Positions 35,423 to 43,535 of a stretch of DNA of 64,000 nt are shown here, piece by piece. The position numbers and the translations under genes are program-made. Position 1 is the first letter of the stretch, and each line of letters starts with the position of its first letter. The notes beneath the pieces are model-generated. The model saw only the letters and a list, made by a program, of their open reading frames with translations, was not told the origin of the DNA and made no database searches. The DNA lies in the NCBI GenBank assembly GCA_030426085.1, contig JAUHYW010000002.1:1-64000 (forward strand), written 5' to 3'. Origin of the DNA: a bacterium. Lineage in GTDB: Bacteria; Myxococcota_A; Bradymonadia; UBA7976; UBA1532.

Positions 35423-36399
35423 CAGACCCCCTCCGACGCGGCGGGCATGGCGGGCGCGATGGGATCGGGCCCCGCGGTCGAGCCCGAGCGGCGCACGTCG
35501 CCGTCCGACGCCAGCAGCCGGGCCCCCTCCAGGCGCCACGCCCCGTCGACCCGCTCGATGGCGTCGCCCGGATCGAGCGGCACGCAGGCCGCCGGCCGGA
35601 AGCGGCGGGCCATCAGCAGCACCCGCTCCCGATCGGCCAGCCGCAGCCGCTTCTTCGCGTGGGGCAGCACCACCAGCCCCGGAGCCAGCCCCAGCCCGAA
35701 GTCGAGCAGCTCGGCGTCGCCCGCGCCCCACGGCGGCGAGTCGTGGAAGAGCACCACCCGCTCGCACAGCGCCATGGCGCCCGCCGACCACGCGATGATC
35801 GGCTTGTCCCCCAGCAGCGCCTCCAGCCCGAACAGCCGCAGCCGGCCGAGCAGCACCGCGATGTGACCCCCGGCCAGCACCACCGAGTCGCAGCCGGCCA
35901 GCGCCCGGGCCAGCGCCGCCCGCTGCCCGGCCACCGCCGCCCGGGCCCCGGGGTGCATCGCCTCCTCGAACGCCAGGTGGGTCTCGGTGATGCGCTGGAG
36001 GTGGTGGGCGTCGAGCGCGCGCACCGCGGTCACCGCCGACCGCCGCTCGGGCTCGAGCAGCGCCGGCTCGCCGGCCATCGCCAGCAGCCGCCGGGCGGCG
36101 TCCATCAGCCCGCCCAGCCGGCCCCGATACAGCGACTGCAAGCGCCGCAGCCGGTCCTGACGGGCCCGGTGGGCCACGCCCAGCGCCGGATCCTCGGCCC
36201 GCAGGCGCTCCCAGCGGGCGTACAGCCGCAGGTTCACCGCCGGCAGGCCCAGGGCCGCCTCCAGCTCCTCGGTCTCGTCCTCCCGCTCCTGCCAGCCGGC
36301 GGTGATCAGGGCGCAGGGGCCCTTCAACCCCAGGCGGCGGGCGGCCTCGCCCACGGTCGGGTGCAGCCGCTGCGGGCCGAGCAGCGCGATGGGTTTCAT
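35422..36399 (-). CDS. Class-I glutamine-amidotransferase-like / peptidase S51-type protein
   Basis: 325 aa. It opens with MKPIALLGPQRLHPTVGEAARRLGL, followed by ITAGWQEREDE. VVLAGGHIAVLLGRLRLFG precedes IIAWSAGAMALCERVVLFHD, where S-A-G-A is the nucleophile-elbow position of S51 peptidases/cyanophycinases. A histidine in VVLPHAKKRLRL may complete the site. The substrate is unknown. RBS GAGGAGG precedes ATG 36399. Its first 58 codons were copied in the 1,782-bp duplication, leaving a fragment at 38007-38181. It heads a tail of the operon leading into the Fes-like, PD-(D/E)XK and TOPRIM genes. Confidence 0.72.
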   Translation of the reverse strand: MKPIALLGPQRLHPTVGEAARRLGLKGPCALITAGWQEREDETEELEAALGLPAVNLRLYARWERLRAEDPALGVAHRARQDRLRRLQSLYRGRLGGLMDAARRLLAMAGEPALLEPERRSAVTAVRALDAHHLQRITETHLAFEEAMHPGARAAVAGQRAALARALAGCDSVVLAGGHIAVLLGRLRLFGLEALLGDKPIIAWSAGAMALCERVVLFHDSPPWGAGDAELLDFGLGLAPGLVVLPHAKKRLRLADRERVLLMARRFRPAACVPLDPGDAIERVDGAWRLEGARLLASDGDVRRSGSTAGPDPIAPAMPAASEGV

Positions 36400-36496
36400 G
36401 GACCTCCTCGAACGGCGCGATCGAAATGGCGCGCCAGGATAGGCCAGCCCCTCGCCGTTGACCACTCGCCCGCGCGCCCCGCCCGAACCGGCCGCC

Positions 36497-37084
36497 TCAC
36501 CCGCCCGGCGGCAGGTCGTCGGGCGCCCGGAAGCCGAAGCGGGCGCGCAGGCGGTCGAAGTCGTCGAGCGCGAGGTAGGTCGTCGGCGGCGGCACGGACT
36601 CGACGCCGAGGACCCGGCCGCCCGGATCCACGATCACCGGCCACACCAGGGGCTGCTCGATGTACTCGCGGGGGGGGGGGATCCACTTCCAGAACGCCAT
36701 CTGCTGCCCGGTCTTGGGCGCGTCGGCCGGGATGGCGAAGATCAGCCGATTGAGCAGGAAGATGTTCTCTTCAAGCCGGCGGTGCACGCCCACCGCGCTC
36801 CCTCGGCTCCACGTCATCACCCCGGCCATGCCCGCCCGGACGTCTTCCGGCGCCATCGCGACCAGAGCCCGGGCGGTCGCGAAGTAGGCCGGCGCAAACG
36901 CGTCGACCGGGCGGGGAGTGCGACGCGCGGTCACGGCGCCCCAGGGGGGCAGGTCGAAGAGCAACCGGGCGGCCCGCAACGGTTCACCGGGCGGCGCCGC
37001 GTCGTCGGGCATCTGCACCCGCATCGGCCCGCACCCGACGAGCAGCGCGAGGAAGGCCAGCGCGAGCCGGCGTTCAGCGGTCAT
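36497..37084 (-). CDS. Duplicated lipoprotein A, copy 1 (contains C11 tract)
   Basis: 195 aa. Lipobox LVGC (C18) after MTAERRLALAFLAL. The mature protein starts with a proline-rich stretch and has DLPPWGAV, FAPAYFATARALVAMAPEDVRAG, NIFLLNRLIFAIPADAPKTGQQMAFW, PPREYIEQPLVWPVIVDPGGRVLGVES and ends GFRAPDDLPPGG. No known domain recognised. Its ATG lies 11 bases inside copy 1 of lipoprotein B. An 11-base C tract (sense strand) encodes part of W-I-P-P-P-R and could cause frameshifts. About one third of residues differ from copy 2 although the flanking non-coding DNA is nearly identical. Confidence 0.75.
   Translation of the reverse strand: MTAERRLALAFLALLVGCGPMRVQMPDDAAPPGEPLRAARLLFDLPPWGAVTARRTPRPVDAFAPAYFATARALVAMAPEDVRAGMAGVMTWSRGSAVGVHRRLEENIFLLNRLIFAIPADAPKTGQQMAFWKWIPPPREYIEQPLVWPVIVDPGGRVLGVESVPPPTTYLALDDFDRLRARFGFRAPDDLPPGG
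36670..36680. repeat. Homopolymer of 11 G (C11 in the sense strand)
   Basis: Uninterrupted run inside lipoprotein A copy 1, covering the Pro-Pro-Pro codons after W-I. The corresponding position in copy 2 (about 38452-38462) is interrupted (GAGGGGGGCGG). Runs of this length are slippage-prone and could switch the frame; it may equally be a sequencing-sensitive site. Confidence 0.8.
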
Positions 37085-37811
37085 GGGTGTCCTCCTCGAT
37101 CCGGGTCTCACCCGGCGGGCAGCAGGTCCAGGTGACCCGCACCTCGCGCGAGAGCGCGGGGCGCTCGTCGGCCTGCCAGAACAGCGGCGCCCGCCAGGTC
37201 ACCGGCCCGGCGTGGTTGATCATCGCGTCGCCCACGGTGAAGGGGCTGCCCGGGCGCTCGGGGTGCTCGTCGCCCATCATCTCGTCGGCGTAGAACCGCG
37301 CGTGACCGTGGATCGAGGCGTTGCCCTGGGGGACCGCCTGACTGTTCAGGCGCCAGGCGTCGCTGGCCCCGGCCACCGCGCCGGCGTTCACCTGCCAGGC
37401 CTCCCAGTAGGTCCAATAGAGCGGCAGGTACTCAGCCTGCCCCATGTCGTCGGTGCAGGCGCGGGGGACCACGGCCGGGCAGCTCTGGAGGTCAGCCGGG
37501 TCGGTCGTCGAGCACTCGGGCGTGATGGCGACCTCGATGTGCTGCACGATGTAGCCGTCGGTCGGCGCACCCTCGGGCATGAGCCAGTTGATCGTGCGCT
37601 GATAGGCGCCGCACTCACCGGTCGTCCGGACCCCGGCGTCCCCGTCCTCGACCAGGCTGCGATAGGACAGCCCGCCGACCGCCTCCGCATCGGGGAAGCA
37701 GTCGGGGTCGTTCGGGTTCTCGTTGCAGTACGCCGGGCTCTTCGCCGGCCCGCAGCCGACGAGCAGCGCGAGGAAGACCAGCGCGAGCAGTAACGGGGTG
37801 ACGCGACTCAT
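37074..37811 (-). CDS. Duplicated lipoprotein B, copy 1
   Basis: 245 aa. Lipobox LVGC (C20) after MSRVTPLLLALVFLALL. The mature N-terminus GPAKSPAYCNENPNDPDCFPDAEAVGGLSYRSL has a cysteine pair; a beta-rich body follows with TINWLMPEGAPTDGYIVQHIEV, LPLYWTYWEAWQVNAG, WRAPLFWQADERPALSREVRVTWTCCPPGE. Even cysteine content suggests disulfides in the periplasm or on the surface. No known family recognised. It overlaps lipoprotein A1 by 11 bases and is the first gene of unit 1. Copy 2 (38856-39593) has the same length and is highly similar. Confidence 0.78.
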   Translation of the reverse strand: MSRVTPLLLALVFLALLVGCGPAKSPAYCNENPNDPDCFPDAEAVGGLSYRSLVEDGDAGVRTTGECGAYQRTINWLMPEGAPTDGYIVQHIEVAITPECSTTDPADLQSCPAVVPRACTDDMGQAEYLPLYWTYWEAWQVNAGAVAGASDAWRLNSQAVPQGNASIHGHARFYADEMMGDEHPERPGSPFTVGDAMINHAGPVTWRAPLFWQADERPALSREVRVTWTCCPPGETRIEEDTHDR

Positions 37812-38006
37812 GGCAGACCTCCGGCCCGCGACGACCCGGCGAGCATAGCACCGCCCGTCGACCCCTGACGACCGCCGACGGGCCCGCGGCCCGGCGATGG
37901 CCCGAAGGCCCGACGGCCGCCGGCCCGAGCGAGGCGTCGAGCAGAGACCGGGGAAAGTCGCCGTCGCGAGCCGAGCGAGAGGCCGTGGCCGGCAAGGCGC
38001 GACGCC

Positions 38007-38181
38007 GCCGCAGGTTCACCGCCGGCAGGCCCAGGGCGGCCTCCAGCTCCTCGGTCTCGTCCTCCCGCTCCTGCCAGCCGGCGGTGATCAGGGCACAGGG
38101 CCCGGTCAACCCCAGCCGGCGGGCGGCCTCGCCCACGGTCGGGTGCAGCCGCTGCGGGCCGAGCAGCGCGATGGGTTTCAT
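38007..38181 (-). pseudogene. 5' fragment of the S51-like gene left by the duplication
   Basis: About 58 codons from MKPIALLGPQRLHPTVGEAA to ALGLPAVNLR match the start of the gene at 35422-36399 with only about six base changes in 175. Beyond 38007 homology stops abruptly and the frame runs on into unrelated Arg/Ala-rich sequence. The ATG and its GAGGAGG ribosome site are intact, so a short chimeric peptide could be made, but it lacks the S-A-G-A site and is almost certainly non-functional. Confidence 0.85.
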
Positions 38182-38278
38182 GGACCTCCTCGAACGGCGC
38201 GATCGAAATGGCGCGCCAGGATAGGCCAGCCCCTCGCCGTTGACCGCTCGCCCGCGCGCCCCGCCCGAACCGGCCCGC

Positions 38279-38866
38279 TCACCCGCCCGGCGGCAGGTCG
38301 TCGGGCGCCCGGAAGCCGAAGCGGGCGCGCAGGCGGTCGAAGTCCTCCACCGGGAAGTACCCGGTCGGCGGGCGCACCGACTCGATGCCGACCACCCGGC
38401 CTCCCGAATCGACCACGACCGGCCACGCCACCGGCTGCTCGATGTACTCGCGAGGGGGGCGGATCCTCTTCCAGAAGACCATCTGCCGGCCGGTCTTCGG
38501 CGTGTCCGCCGGAATGGCGAAGATCAGCCGGTTGAGCACGAAGACGTTCTGCTGCAAGCGCTCCCACGCCCGCAGGTGATGCCTGCGGGTCCACTCCACC
38601 GAGGCCACGAGGCCAGCCCGCACGTCGTCGGGCGCCATCGTCGACAAGACGCGGGCGGCTTCGTAGTACGCCGGGGCGAAGGTCTCGGCCGGTCGCGGCG
38701 GGGCGCCGTAGTCCGCAGCGCCCCACGGCGGCAGCTCGAGCATCAGCCGGGCCGCTCGCAGCGGTTCACCGGGCGGCGCCGCCGCGTCGGGCATGCGCGC
38801 GATCTGCGGTCCACAGCTCACCAGCACGATCAGCGACCCGACGAAGAGCCAGCGCTCAGCGGTCAT
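38279..38866 (-). CDS. Duplicated lipoprotein A, copy 2
   Basis: 195 aa, same length as copy 1. Lipobox LVSC (C18) after MTAERWLFVGSLIV. Conserved blocks shared with copy 1: AAPPGEPLRAARL, LPPWGA, NRLIFAIPAD-PKTG-QM-FWK, PPREYIEQP, and the identical C-terminus DFDRLRARFGFRAPDDLPPGG. The region from about residue 48 to 95 is the most different (EWTRRHHLRAWERLQQNVF against TWSRGSAVGVHRRLEENIF). No long C tract. Its ATG overlaps lipoprotein B copy 2 by 11 bases. Function unknown. Confidence 0.75.
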   Translation of the reverse strand: MTAERWLFVGSLIVLVSCGPQIARMPDAAAPPGEPLRAARLMLELPPWGAADYGAPPRPAETFAPAYYEAARVLSTMAPDDVRAGLVASVEWTRRHHLRAWERLQQNVFVLNRLIFAIPADTPKTGRQMVFWKRIRPPREYIEQPVAWPVVVDSGGRVVGIESVRPPTGYFPVEDFDRLRARFGFRAPDDLPPGG

Positions 38867-39593
38867 GGGTGTCCTCCTCGATCCGGGTCTCGCCCGGCGG
38901 ACAGCAGGTCCAGGTGACCTGCACCTCGCGCGAGAGGGCCGGGCGCTCGTCGGCCTGCCAGAACAGCGGCGCCCGCCAGCTCACCGGCCCGGCGTGGTTG
39001 ACCATGGCGTCGCCCACGGTGAACGGGCTGGTCGGGTGATCGGGGTGCTCGTCGCCCATCATCCCGTCAGTGTAGAAGCGGGCCGCACCCGACATCGAGA
39101 AGCGACCCTCCGGCACCGCCTGACTGGCGGAGTCCCAGAGATCGCTGGCCCCGGCCACCGCGCCGGCCTCGACCCGCCATGCCTCCCAGTAGGTCCAATA
39201 GAGCGGCAGGTACTCGGCCTCCCCCATGTCGTCGGTGCAGGCGCGGGGGACCTCGGCCGGGCAGCTCCGGAGGTAGGCGGGGTCGGCCGTCGAGCACTCG
39301 GGCACGACGGCGACCTCGACGCGCTGCACGATGTAGCCGTCGGTCGGCGCGCCCTCGGGCATGAGCCAGTTGATCGTGCGCTGGTACCGGCCACACTCTC
39401 CCAGCTTGCGGACCCCGGCGTCCCCGTCCTGGACCAGGCTGCGATAGGACAGCCCGCCGACCGCCTCCGCGTCGGGGAAGCAGTCGGGGTCGTTCGGGTT
39501 CTCGTTGCAGTACGCCGGGCTCTTCGCCGGCCCGCAGCCGACGAGCAGCGCGACGACGCCCAGCGCGAGCCGTAACGGGGTGACGCGGCTCAT
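38856..39593 (-). CDS. Duplicated lipoprotein B, copy 2
   Basis: 245 aa. Lipobox LVGC (C20). Nearly identical to copy 1 at both ends (AYCNENPNDPDCFPDAEAVGG and WRAPLFWQADERPALSREVQ), with differences concentrated in the middle (AVAGASDLWDSASQAVPEGRFSMSGA against AVAGASDAWRLNSQAVPQGNASIHGH). It probably arose by the same duplication and has begun to diverge. It is the first gene of the minus-strand series that runs down through unit 1. Confidence 0.78.
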   Translation of the reverse strand: MSRVTPLRLALGVVALLVGCGPAKSPAYCNENPNDPDCFPDAEAVGGLSYRSLVQDGDAGVRKLGECGRYQRTINWLMPEGAPTDGYIVQRVEVAVVPECSTADPAYLRSCPAEVPRACTDDMGEAEYLPLYWTYWEAWRVEAGAVAGASDLWDSASQAVPEGRFSMSGAARFYTDGMMGDEHPDHPTSPFTVGDAMVNHAGPVSWRAPLFWQADERPALSREVQVTWTCCPPGETRIEEDTHDR

Positions 39594-40080
39594 GGCAGAC
39601 CTCCGGCCCGGGACGACCCGGCGAGCATAGCACCGCCCGTCGACCCCGGACGACCGCCGACGGGCCCGCGGCCCGGCGATGGCCCGAACGCCCGACGGCG
39701 GCCGGCCCGAGCGAGGCGTCGAGCCCCCGAGCGGCGACCGCGGCCGGGCGCCGATCCCCTCGGCGGGCGTCGGCGATGGGCGGCGGCGGGCGGATGAGGT
39801 CGAGGCGCGCGCCGCGGCGCGTCGGCGATCGCCCGGACGGGCCGAGCGCGCGCGGCGGACCCCGAGCAGAGTCGCGGCGGCGGGGCTCGGCGAGGGCCGG
39901 CGGCCCGATCGCGGTCGACGGGCGGGGATCGGCGGGGGCGAGCGGCCCGTTCGCGGTCGACGGGCGGGGCTCGGCGGGGGCCGGCGGGCCGATCGCGACC
40001 GGGCGGATGGGGGTATGAAGGGCGGATCGGCCTGATCGCGATCGAGCGGAAGGGGGTCGCCTCGCCCCCCTTCGGGTGTC
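39594..40080. other. Non-coding GC-rich stretch with 42-bp tandem repeats
   Basis: About 490 bases without a convincing gene; it holds the upstream region of lipoprotein B copy 2. At 39901-39942 and 39943-39984 two 42-bp units (each beginning CGGCCCG and containing CGCGGTCGACGGGCGGGG) follow head to tail with two or three mismatches, then a partial third copy to about 40006. The antisense frame over these repeats gives an Arg/Pro repeat peptide that I regard as non-coding. Confidence 0.6.
40049..40073. terminator. Hairpin downstream of the gene at 40081-40842
   Basis: GAAGGGGG (40049-40056) pairs with CCCCCTTC (40066-40073) around a 9-base loop, 7 bases beyond the stop of the minus-strand gene. 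An 8-bp strong stem; no clear T tract on the minus strand. Plausible terminator. Confidence 0.45.
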
Positions 40081-40842
40081 TCAGCCGTCCTGGCTCGAAG
40101 GGGCCGGGGCCTCGACGGCCGGCGCGTCCCCCGAGCGGGCGCGGGCCTTGCGGGCGATGCGCTCGTCGAGCTGGCCGAACAGGCGGGCGTCGAGGTCGGC
40201 GGGCAGGTCGGGGCGGCGCTTCGACTCGTTGGCGATCTGGGCCCGCAGCTCGCCGAGCAGCCCGATCACCTGCCCCCGCAGGTTGCGCCCGCCCTCGGCC
40301 CGGTCGCGGGCCCGCTCGGCGAGGATGTCGGCCCGGCGGGCGAGCAGCCGGCCGATGCGCTCGCCGCTCTCCACGAAGCGCTCGGCGAAGTCGCCCAGCG
40401 CCTCGCCCCGGCCGGCGCGCAGGGCGTCGAGCCCGGCCCGGTCGCCGTCGAGCCGCCGCCGCAGCCGCCCGGCGTGGGCCGCCTGCTCGCCGTAGCCCGC
40501 CGCGAGCCGGGCCCGGCCGTCGATCCAGGTCGCCTGCAACGCGGCGGCGTCGGCGACGAGGTCGGCGTAGGCCGGCAGCGGCCCCAGCGCCCGAAAGCTC
40601 TCGAACTGGTGCCACAAGAAGAGCCCGTAGGCGTCGTGGGCGACGTCCTCGGCGCTCAGCTCGGCGGCGAGCGGCATGCCGCCGTCGGCCTCGCTCTCGA
40701 GCCGCTCCCCGAGCGCGTCGATCTCGTCGCGGTACAGCGGGCCGTTGTGGGTCTGGTCGAGCAGCGCCTGCCCCTCGGGGCTGCGCAGGCGGCGGACGGC
40801 GATGAGCAGGTCGGTGTTGTCGAGCGCGTTGATGGTGGTCAT
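40081..40842 (-). CDS. Unknown helical protein
   Basis: 253 aa, soluble, mostly alpha-helical and Ala/Arg/Glu/Leu-rich. It begins MTTINALDNTDLLIAVRRLRSPEGQALLDQTHNGPLYRDEIDALGERLESEADGG in short segments, then SAEDVAHDAYGLFLWHQFESFRALG and a long probable coiled coil (about 100-225, with RLRRRLDGDRAGLDALRAG and ERIGRLLARRADILAERARDRAE). Not recognised; no catalytic motif. It is divergent from the ATP-grasp pair with 178 bases between start codons, so joint regulation is possible. Confidence 0.6.
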   Translation of the reverse strand: MTTINALDNTDLLIAVRRLRSPEGQALLDQTHNGPLYRDEIDALGERLESEADGGMPLAAELSAEDVAHDAYGLFLWHQFESFRALGPLPAYADLVADAAALQATWIDGRARLAAGYGEQAAHAGRLRRRLDGDRAGLDALRAGRGEALGDFAERFVESGERIGRLLARRADILAERARDRAEGGRNLRGQVIGLLGELRAQIANESKRRPDLPADLDARLFGQLDERIARKARARSGDAPAVEAPAPSSQDG

Positions 40843-41020
40843 GGGTGCCTCGTGGGTGTTGTCCGTGGATCCACGGTGCCCCGCCTCCGCCCGGCGGTCA
40901 AGGGTCGAATTCGGGCGCCGGGGTGCACTTCGGCTTGCCCCGGACCCGGCCGCGATCCATAGTGCGCCGCCGCTCGGCCCCCGGCGCATCCATCGGGGCC
41001 GCTGACGTCGGAGGTGCACC

Positions 41021-42244
41021 GTGCACGTCGTCTTCGTCGCCCCCCACTTCCCCGCCAACCAGCGCGACTTCGTGCGCGGGCTCAAGGCCGTCGGGGCCCG
41101 GGTCACCGGCATCGGCGAGAGCCCGCTCGAGTGGCTCGACGGCGAGCTGCGCGGCTGGCTCGACGACTACGAGCAGGTGGGCAACGTGTGCCACCCGGGC
41201 ATGCTGTATGGCGCGGTCGAGCGCATCCAGGCCCGGCGCTGGGTCGACCGGCTCGAGGCGACCGTCGAGGCCCACATCCTGCCCGCGGCCAAGGTGCGCG
41301 CCGCCCGAGGCATCCCCGGGCTGACCCCCCGGGCGGCCGAGATCTGCCGGGACAAGGCGCTGATGAAAGAGGTGCTGCGCAAAGGCGGGGTGCCCTGCGC
41401 CCGCTCGGCCCGGATCGCCAGCGTCGCCGAGGGCCGGGACTTCGCCGCCGAGGTGGGCTTCCCGCTGATCGTCAAGCCGCTCGACGGGGCCGGGGCCGCC
41501 GGCACCAGCCGGGTGGACGACGTCGAAGCGCTGGTCGAGGCGCTCGAAGAGGCGGGGGTCGACGGCCGCCACGCGGTCGCCGTCGAGGAGTTCATCGAGG
41601 GGCACGAGGGCTTCTACGACACGCTCACCGTCGGCGGCGAGGTGGCCCACGACTTCATCAGCCACTACTCCCCCAATGTGCTCGTCGGCATGCGCACCCG
41701 CTGGATCTCGCCCCGCATCGTGGCCACCAACCGCGACGAGGCCCCGGGCTACGCCGAGGTCCGCGCGCTGGGGCAGCGGGTCATCGAGCTGCTCGACCTC
41801 GAGACCACCGCGACCCACATGGAGTGGTTCTTCGGGCCCAAGGGGCTCAAGTTCTCCGAGATCGGGGCCCGCCCGCCGGGGGTGTTGCAGTGGGATCTGT
41901 ACAACTTCGGCAATGACATGGACCTGTACCGCGAGTGGGCCGCCGCGCTGACCCACGGGCGGGTGCTCGAGCGCAAGTCGCGCCGCTTCGCGACCGGGCT
42001 GCTCGCCAAGCGGCCGGACCGCGACGGGCGCATCGTGGGCTACTCGGGCATGGACGCGGTGCAGCGGCAGGTCGGCGAGTGGATCATCGACGCCCACCTG
42101 CCCCCGGCGGGCACCCCGACCCAGCCGGTGGAGGCCGGGTTCATGGCCAACGCCTGGGTCCGCATGCGCCACCCGGATTACGACACCCTCAACCGGATGA
42201 TGGACTTCGTCGGCCGCACGCTCCAGTGCCACGCCGAAGGCTGA
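41021..42244 (+). CDS. ATP-grasp ligase, first of a tandem pair
   Basis: 407 aa from GTG 41021 (GGAGGTG upstream). N-terminal Rossmann-like pre-grasp (MHVVFVAPHFPANQRDFVRGLKAVGARVTGIG). CRDKALMKEVLRKGGVPCA marks the start of the grasp, GFPLIVKPLDGAGAAGT has the ATP lysine and loop, VEEFIEGHEGFYDTL follows, and FSEIGARPPG replaces the usual E-I-N-x-R-x-G metal site. These are features of the carboxylate-amine ligase branch (biotin carboxylase/PurK-like). It probably forms an amide or peptide bond from a small carboxylate; the substrate is unknown. Paralogue of the next gene, 34 bp upstream of it. Confidence 0.8.
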   Translation: MHVVFVAPHFPANQRDFVRGLKAVGARVTGIGESPLEWLDGELRGWLDDYEQVGNVCHPGMLYGAVERIQARRWVDRLEATVEAHILPAAKVRAARGIPGLTPRAAEICRDKALMKEVLRKGGVPCARSARIASVAEGRDFAAEVGFPLIVKPLDGAGAAGTSRVDDVEALVEALEEAGVDGRHAVAVEEFIEGHEGFYDTLTVGGEVAHDFISHYSPNVLVGMRTRWISPRIVATNRDEAPGYAEVRALGQRVIELLDLETTATHMEWFFGPKGLKFSEIGARPPGVLQWDLYNFGNDMDLYREWAAALTHGRVLERKSRRFATGLLAKRPDRDGRIVGYSGMDAVQRQVGEWIIDAHLPPAGTPTQPVEAGFMANAWVRMRHPDYDTLNRMMDFVGRTLQCHAEG

Positions 42245-42278
42245 TCCCACCCCGCGCCATCCAGAGGAGGCAGGTGCC

Positions 42279-43499
42279 ATGCGCGTCGTCTTCATCGCCC
42301 CCGACTTCCCGCCCGAGCAGCGGCTCTTCACCCGGGGCCTCGCCCGGGTCGGCGCCGAGGTCATCGGCGTCGGCGGCAGCCCCGAGGGCGCCCTCGACCC
42401 CGCCGTGCGGGCGGCGCTCTCGGCCTACCTGCATGTGCCGCATCTGTTCAACGAGCCCCGGGCGGCCGAGACCATCGCCCGGGCCGTCGCTCGGCTGAAG
42501 CCCGACCGGGTCGAGAGCTTGTGGGAGCCCACCGTCCTGCTCGCCGCCCGGGTGCGCGAGATGTTGGATCTGCCCGGCATGCGGTACGACACGGCGCTCG
42601 GCTTCCGGGACAAGGTGACCATGCGCGAGCGCTGCGCGGCGGCGGGGGTGCGCATCCCCCACACCCGGCGGGCGCGCACGGTGGGCGAGGCGTGGCAGGC
42701 GGCCGAAGAGATCGGCTTCCCGCTGGTGCTCAAGCCCGTCGCCGGGGCCGGCAGCGCCGACACCTATCGCTGTGACACCCCCGACGCGTTGAACGACGTC
42801 CTGCGGCGCACCGGGCATGTGCCCGAGGTGAGCGTCGAGGAGTTCGTCGACGGCGAGGAGTTCACCTGTGATGCGGTGTGCATCGACGGCGAGCCGGTGT
42901 TCGAGAGCGTCACCCAGTACTTCCCCCGGCCGCTCGTCTTCCGCAGCGAGCAGTGGATCAGCCCGGCCCAGCTCACCTATCGCGATCCACACCAGCCGGC
43001 GCTGATGCCCGGCGTCGAGCTGGGGCGGCGGGTGGTGCAGGCGCTGGGCATGGGCACCGGCTTCACCCATATGGAGTGGTATCGCAAGCCCGACGGCGAG
43101 GTGGTGCTGGGTGAGATCGGCTGCCGCAACGGCGGGGGGCATCTGGTCGACATGATGAACTGGTCGAATGACATCGACCTGTACACCGAGTGGGCCCGGG
43201 CGGTGTGCTTCGGTGAGTTCGAGGCGGCGCCGAGCCGGGCGTATCACGTCGGCATGGTGTTCAAGCGGGCGGTCGGCGAGGGGCGCATCACCGGGGTCGT
43301 GGGGCAGCAGATGTTCCACAACGCGGCCGGGCCGTGGCTGGTGGCCGATACGCTGCTGCCGGTCGGCGCCCACCGCCGGGACTGGAAGGCGACGCTGGTG
43401 AGCGATGGCTTCCTGTGTGTGCGGCACCCCGAGCTGGGCAAGGTGCGCGGGCTGATGGATCGGGCGATCGACGAGGTCCGGCTGTACGCCGGGGGGTGA
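42279..43499 (+). CDS. ATP-grasp ligase, second of a tandem pair
   Basis: 406 aa, start 42279 with AGGAGG upstream. The N-terminus MRVVFIAPDFPPEQRLFTRGLARVGAEVIGVG is clearly homologous to the first copy. GFRDKVTMRERCAAAGVRIP, GFPLVLKPVAGAGSADT, VEEFVDGEEFTCDA, HMEWYRKPDGEVVLGEIGCRNGGG give the ATP and Mg sites. The pair has diverged substantially, so they likely act on different substrates or in consecutive steps, for example on a small peptide or modified amino acid. No transporter or other biosynthetic gene is adjacent. Confidence 0.8.
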   Translation: MRVVFIAPDFPPEQRLFTRGLARVGAEVIGVGGSPEGALDPAVRAALSAYLHVPHLFNEPRAAETIARAVARLKPDRVESLWEPTVLLAARVREMLDLPGMRYDTALGFRDKVTMRERCAAAGVRIPHTRRARTVGEAWQAAEEIGFPLVLKPVAGAGSADTYRCDTPDALNDVLRRTGHVPEVSVEEFVDGEEFTCDAVCIDGEPVFESVTQYFPRPLVFRSEQWISPAQLTYRDPHQPALMPGVELGRRVVQALGMGTGFTHMEWYRKPDGEVVLGEIGCRNGGGHLVDMMNWSNDIDLYTEWARAVCFGEFEAAPSRAYHVGMVFKRAVGEGRITGVVGQQMFHNAAGPWLVADTLLPVGAHRRDWKATLVSDGFLCVRHPELGKVRGLMDRAIDEVRLYAGG

Positions 43500-43535
43500 T
43501 GTGAGATAGCCTCGAAGGCGGCCACGGGAGGGTGC

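Larger units (their letters stand above)
36225..37942. repeat. Tandem duplication, unit 1 (offset 1,782 bp)
   Basis: This segment (5' end of the S51-like gene, the 97-bp intergenic region, lipoprotein genes A1 and B1 and their upstream region) is homologous base-for-base with 38007-39724. All start and stop codons in the two units are exactly 1,782 bp apart, so there is no net indel. Homology starts at GCCGCAGGTTCACC and ends at GAGGCGTCGAGC; a 64-bp non-homologous stretch (37943-38006) separates the units. Confidence 0.9.
38007..39724. repeat. Tandem duplication, unit 2 (offset 1,782 bp)
   Basis: Second copy of 36225-37942. The S51 5' fragment and intergenic DNA are about 97% identical by eye and lipoprotein B is strongly conserved, but the interior of lipoprotein A is much more divergent. 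The sequence diverges from unit 1 after 39724. Confidence 0.9.

Noticed and set aside
39590-40615. Minus-strand frame with R-A-P-P-V-D-R repeats
   Set aside because: Overlaps a better gene (40081-40842) and a minisatellite; composition suggests non-coding.
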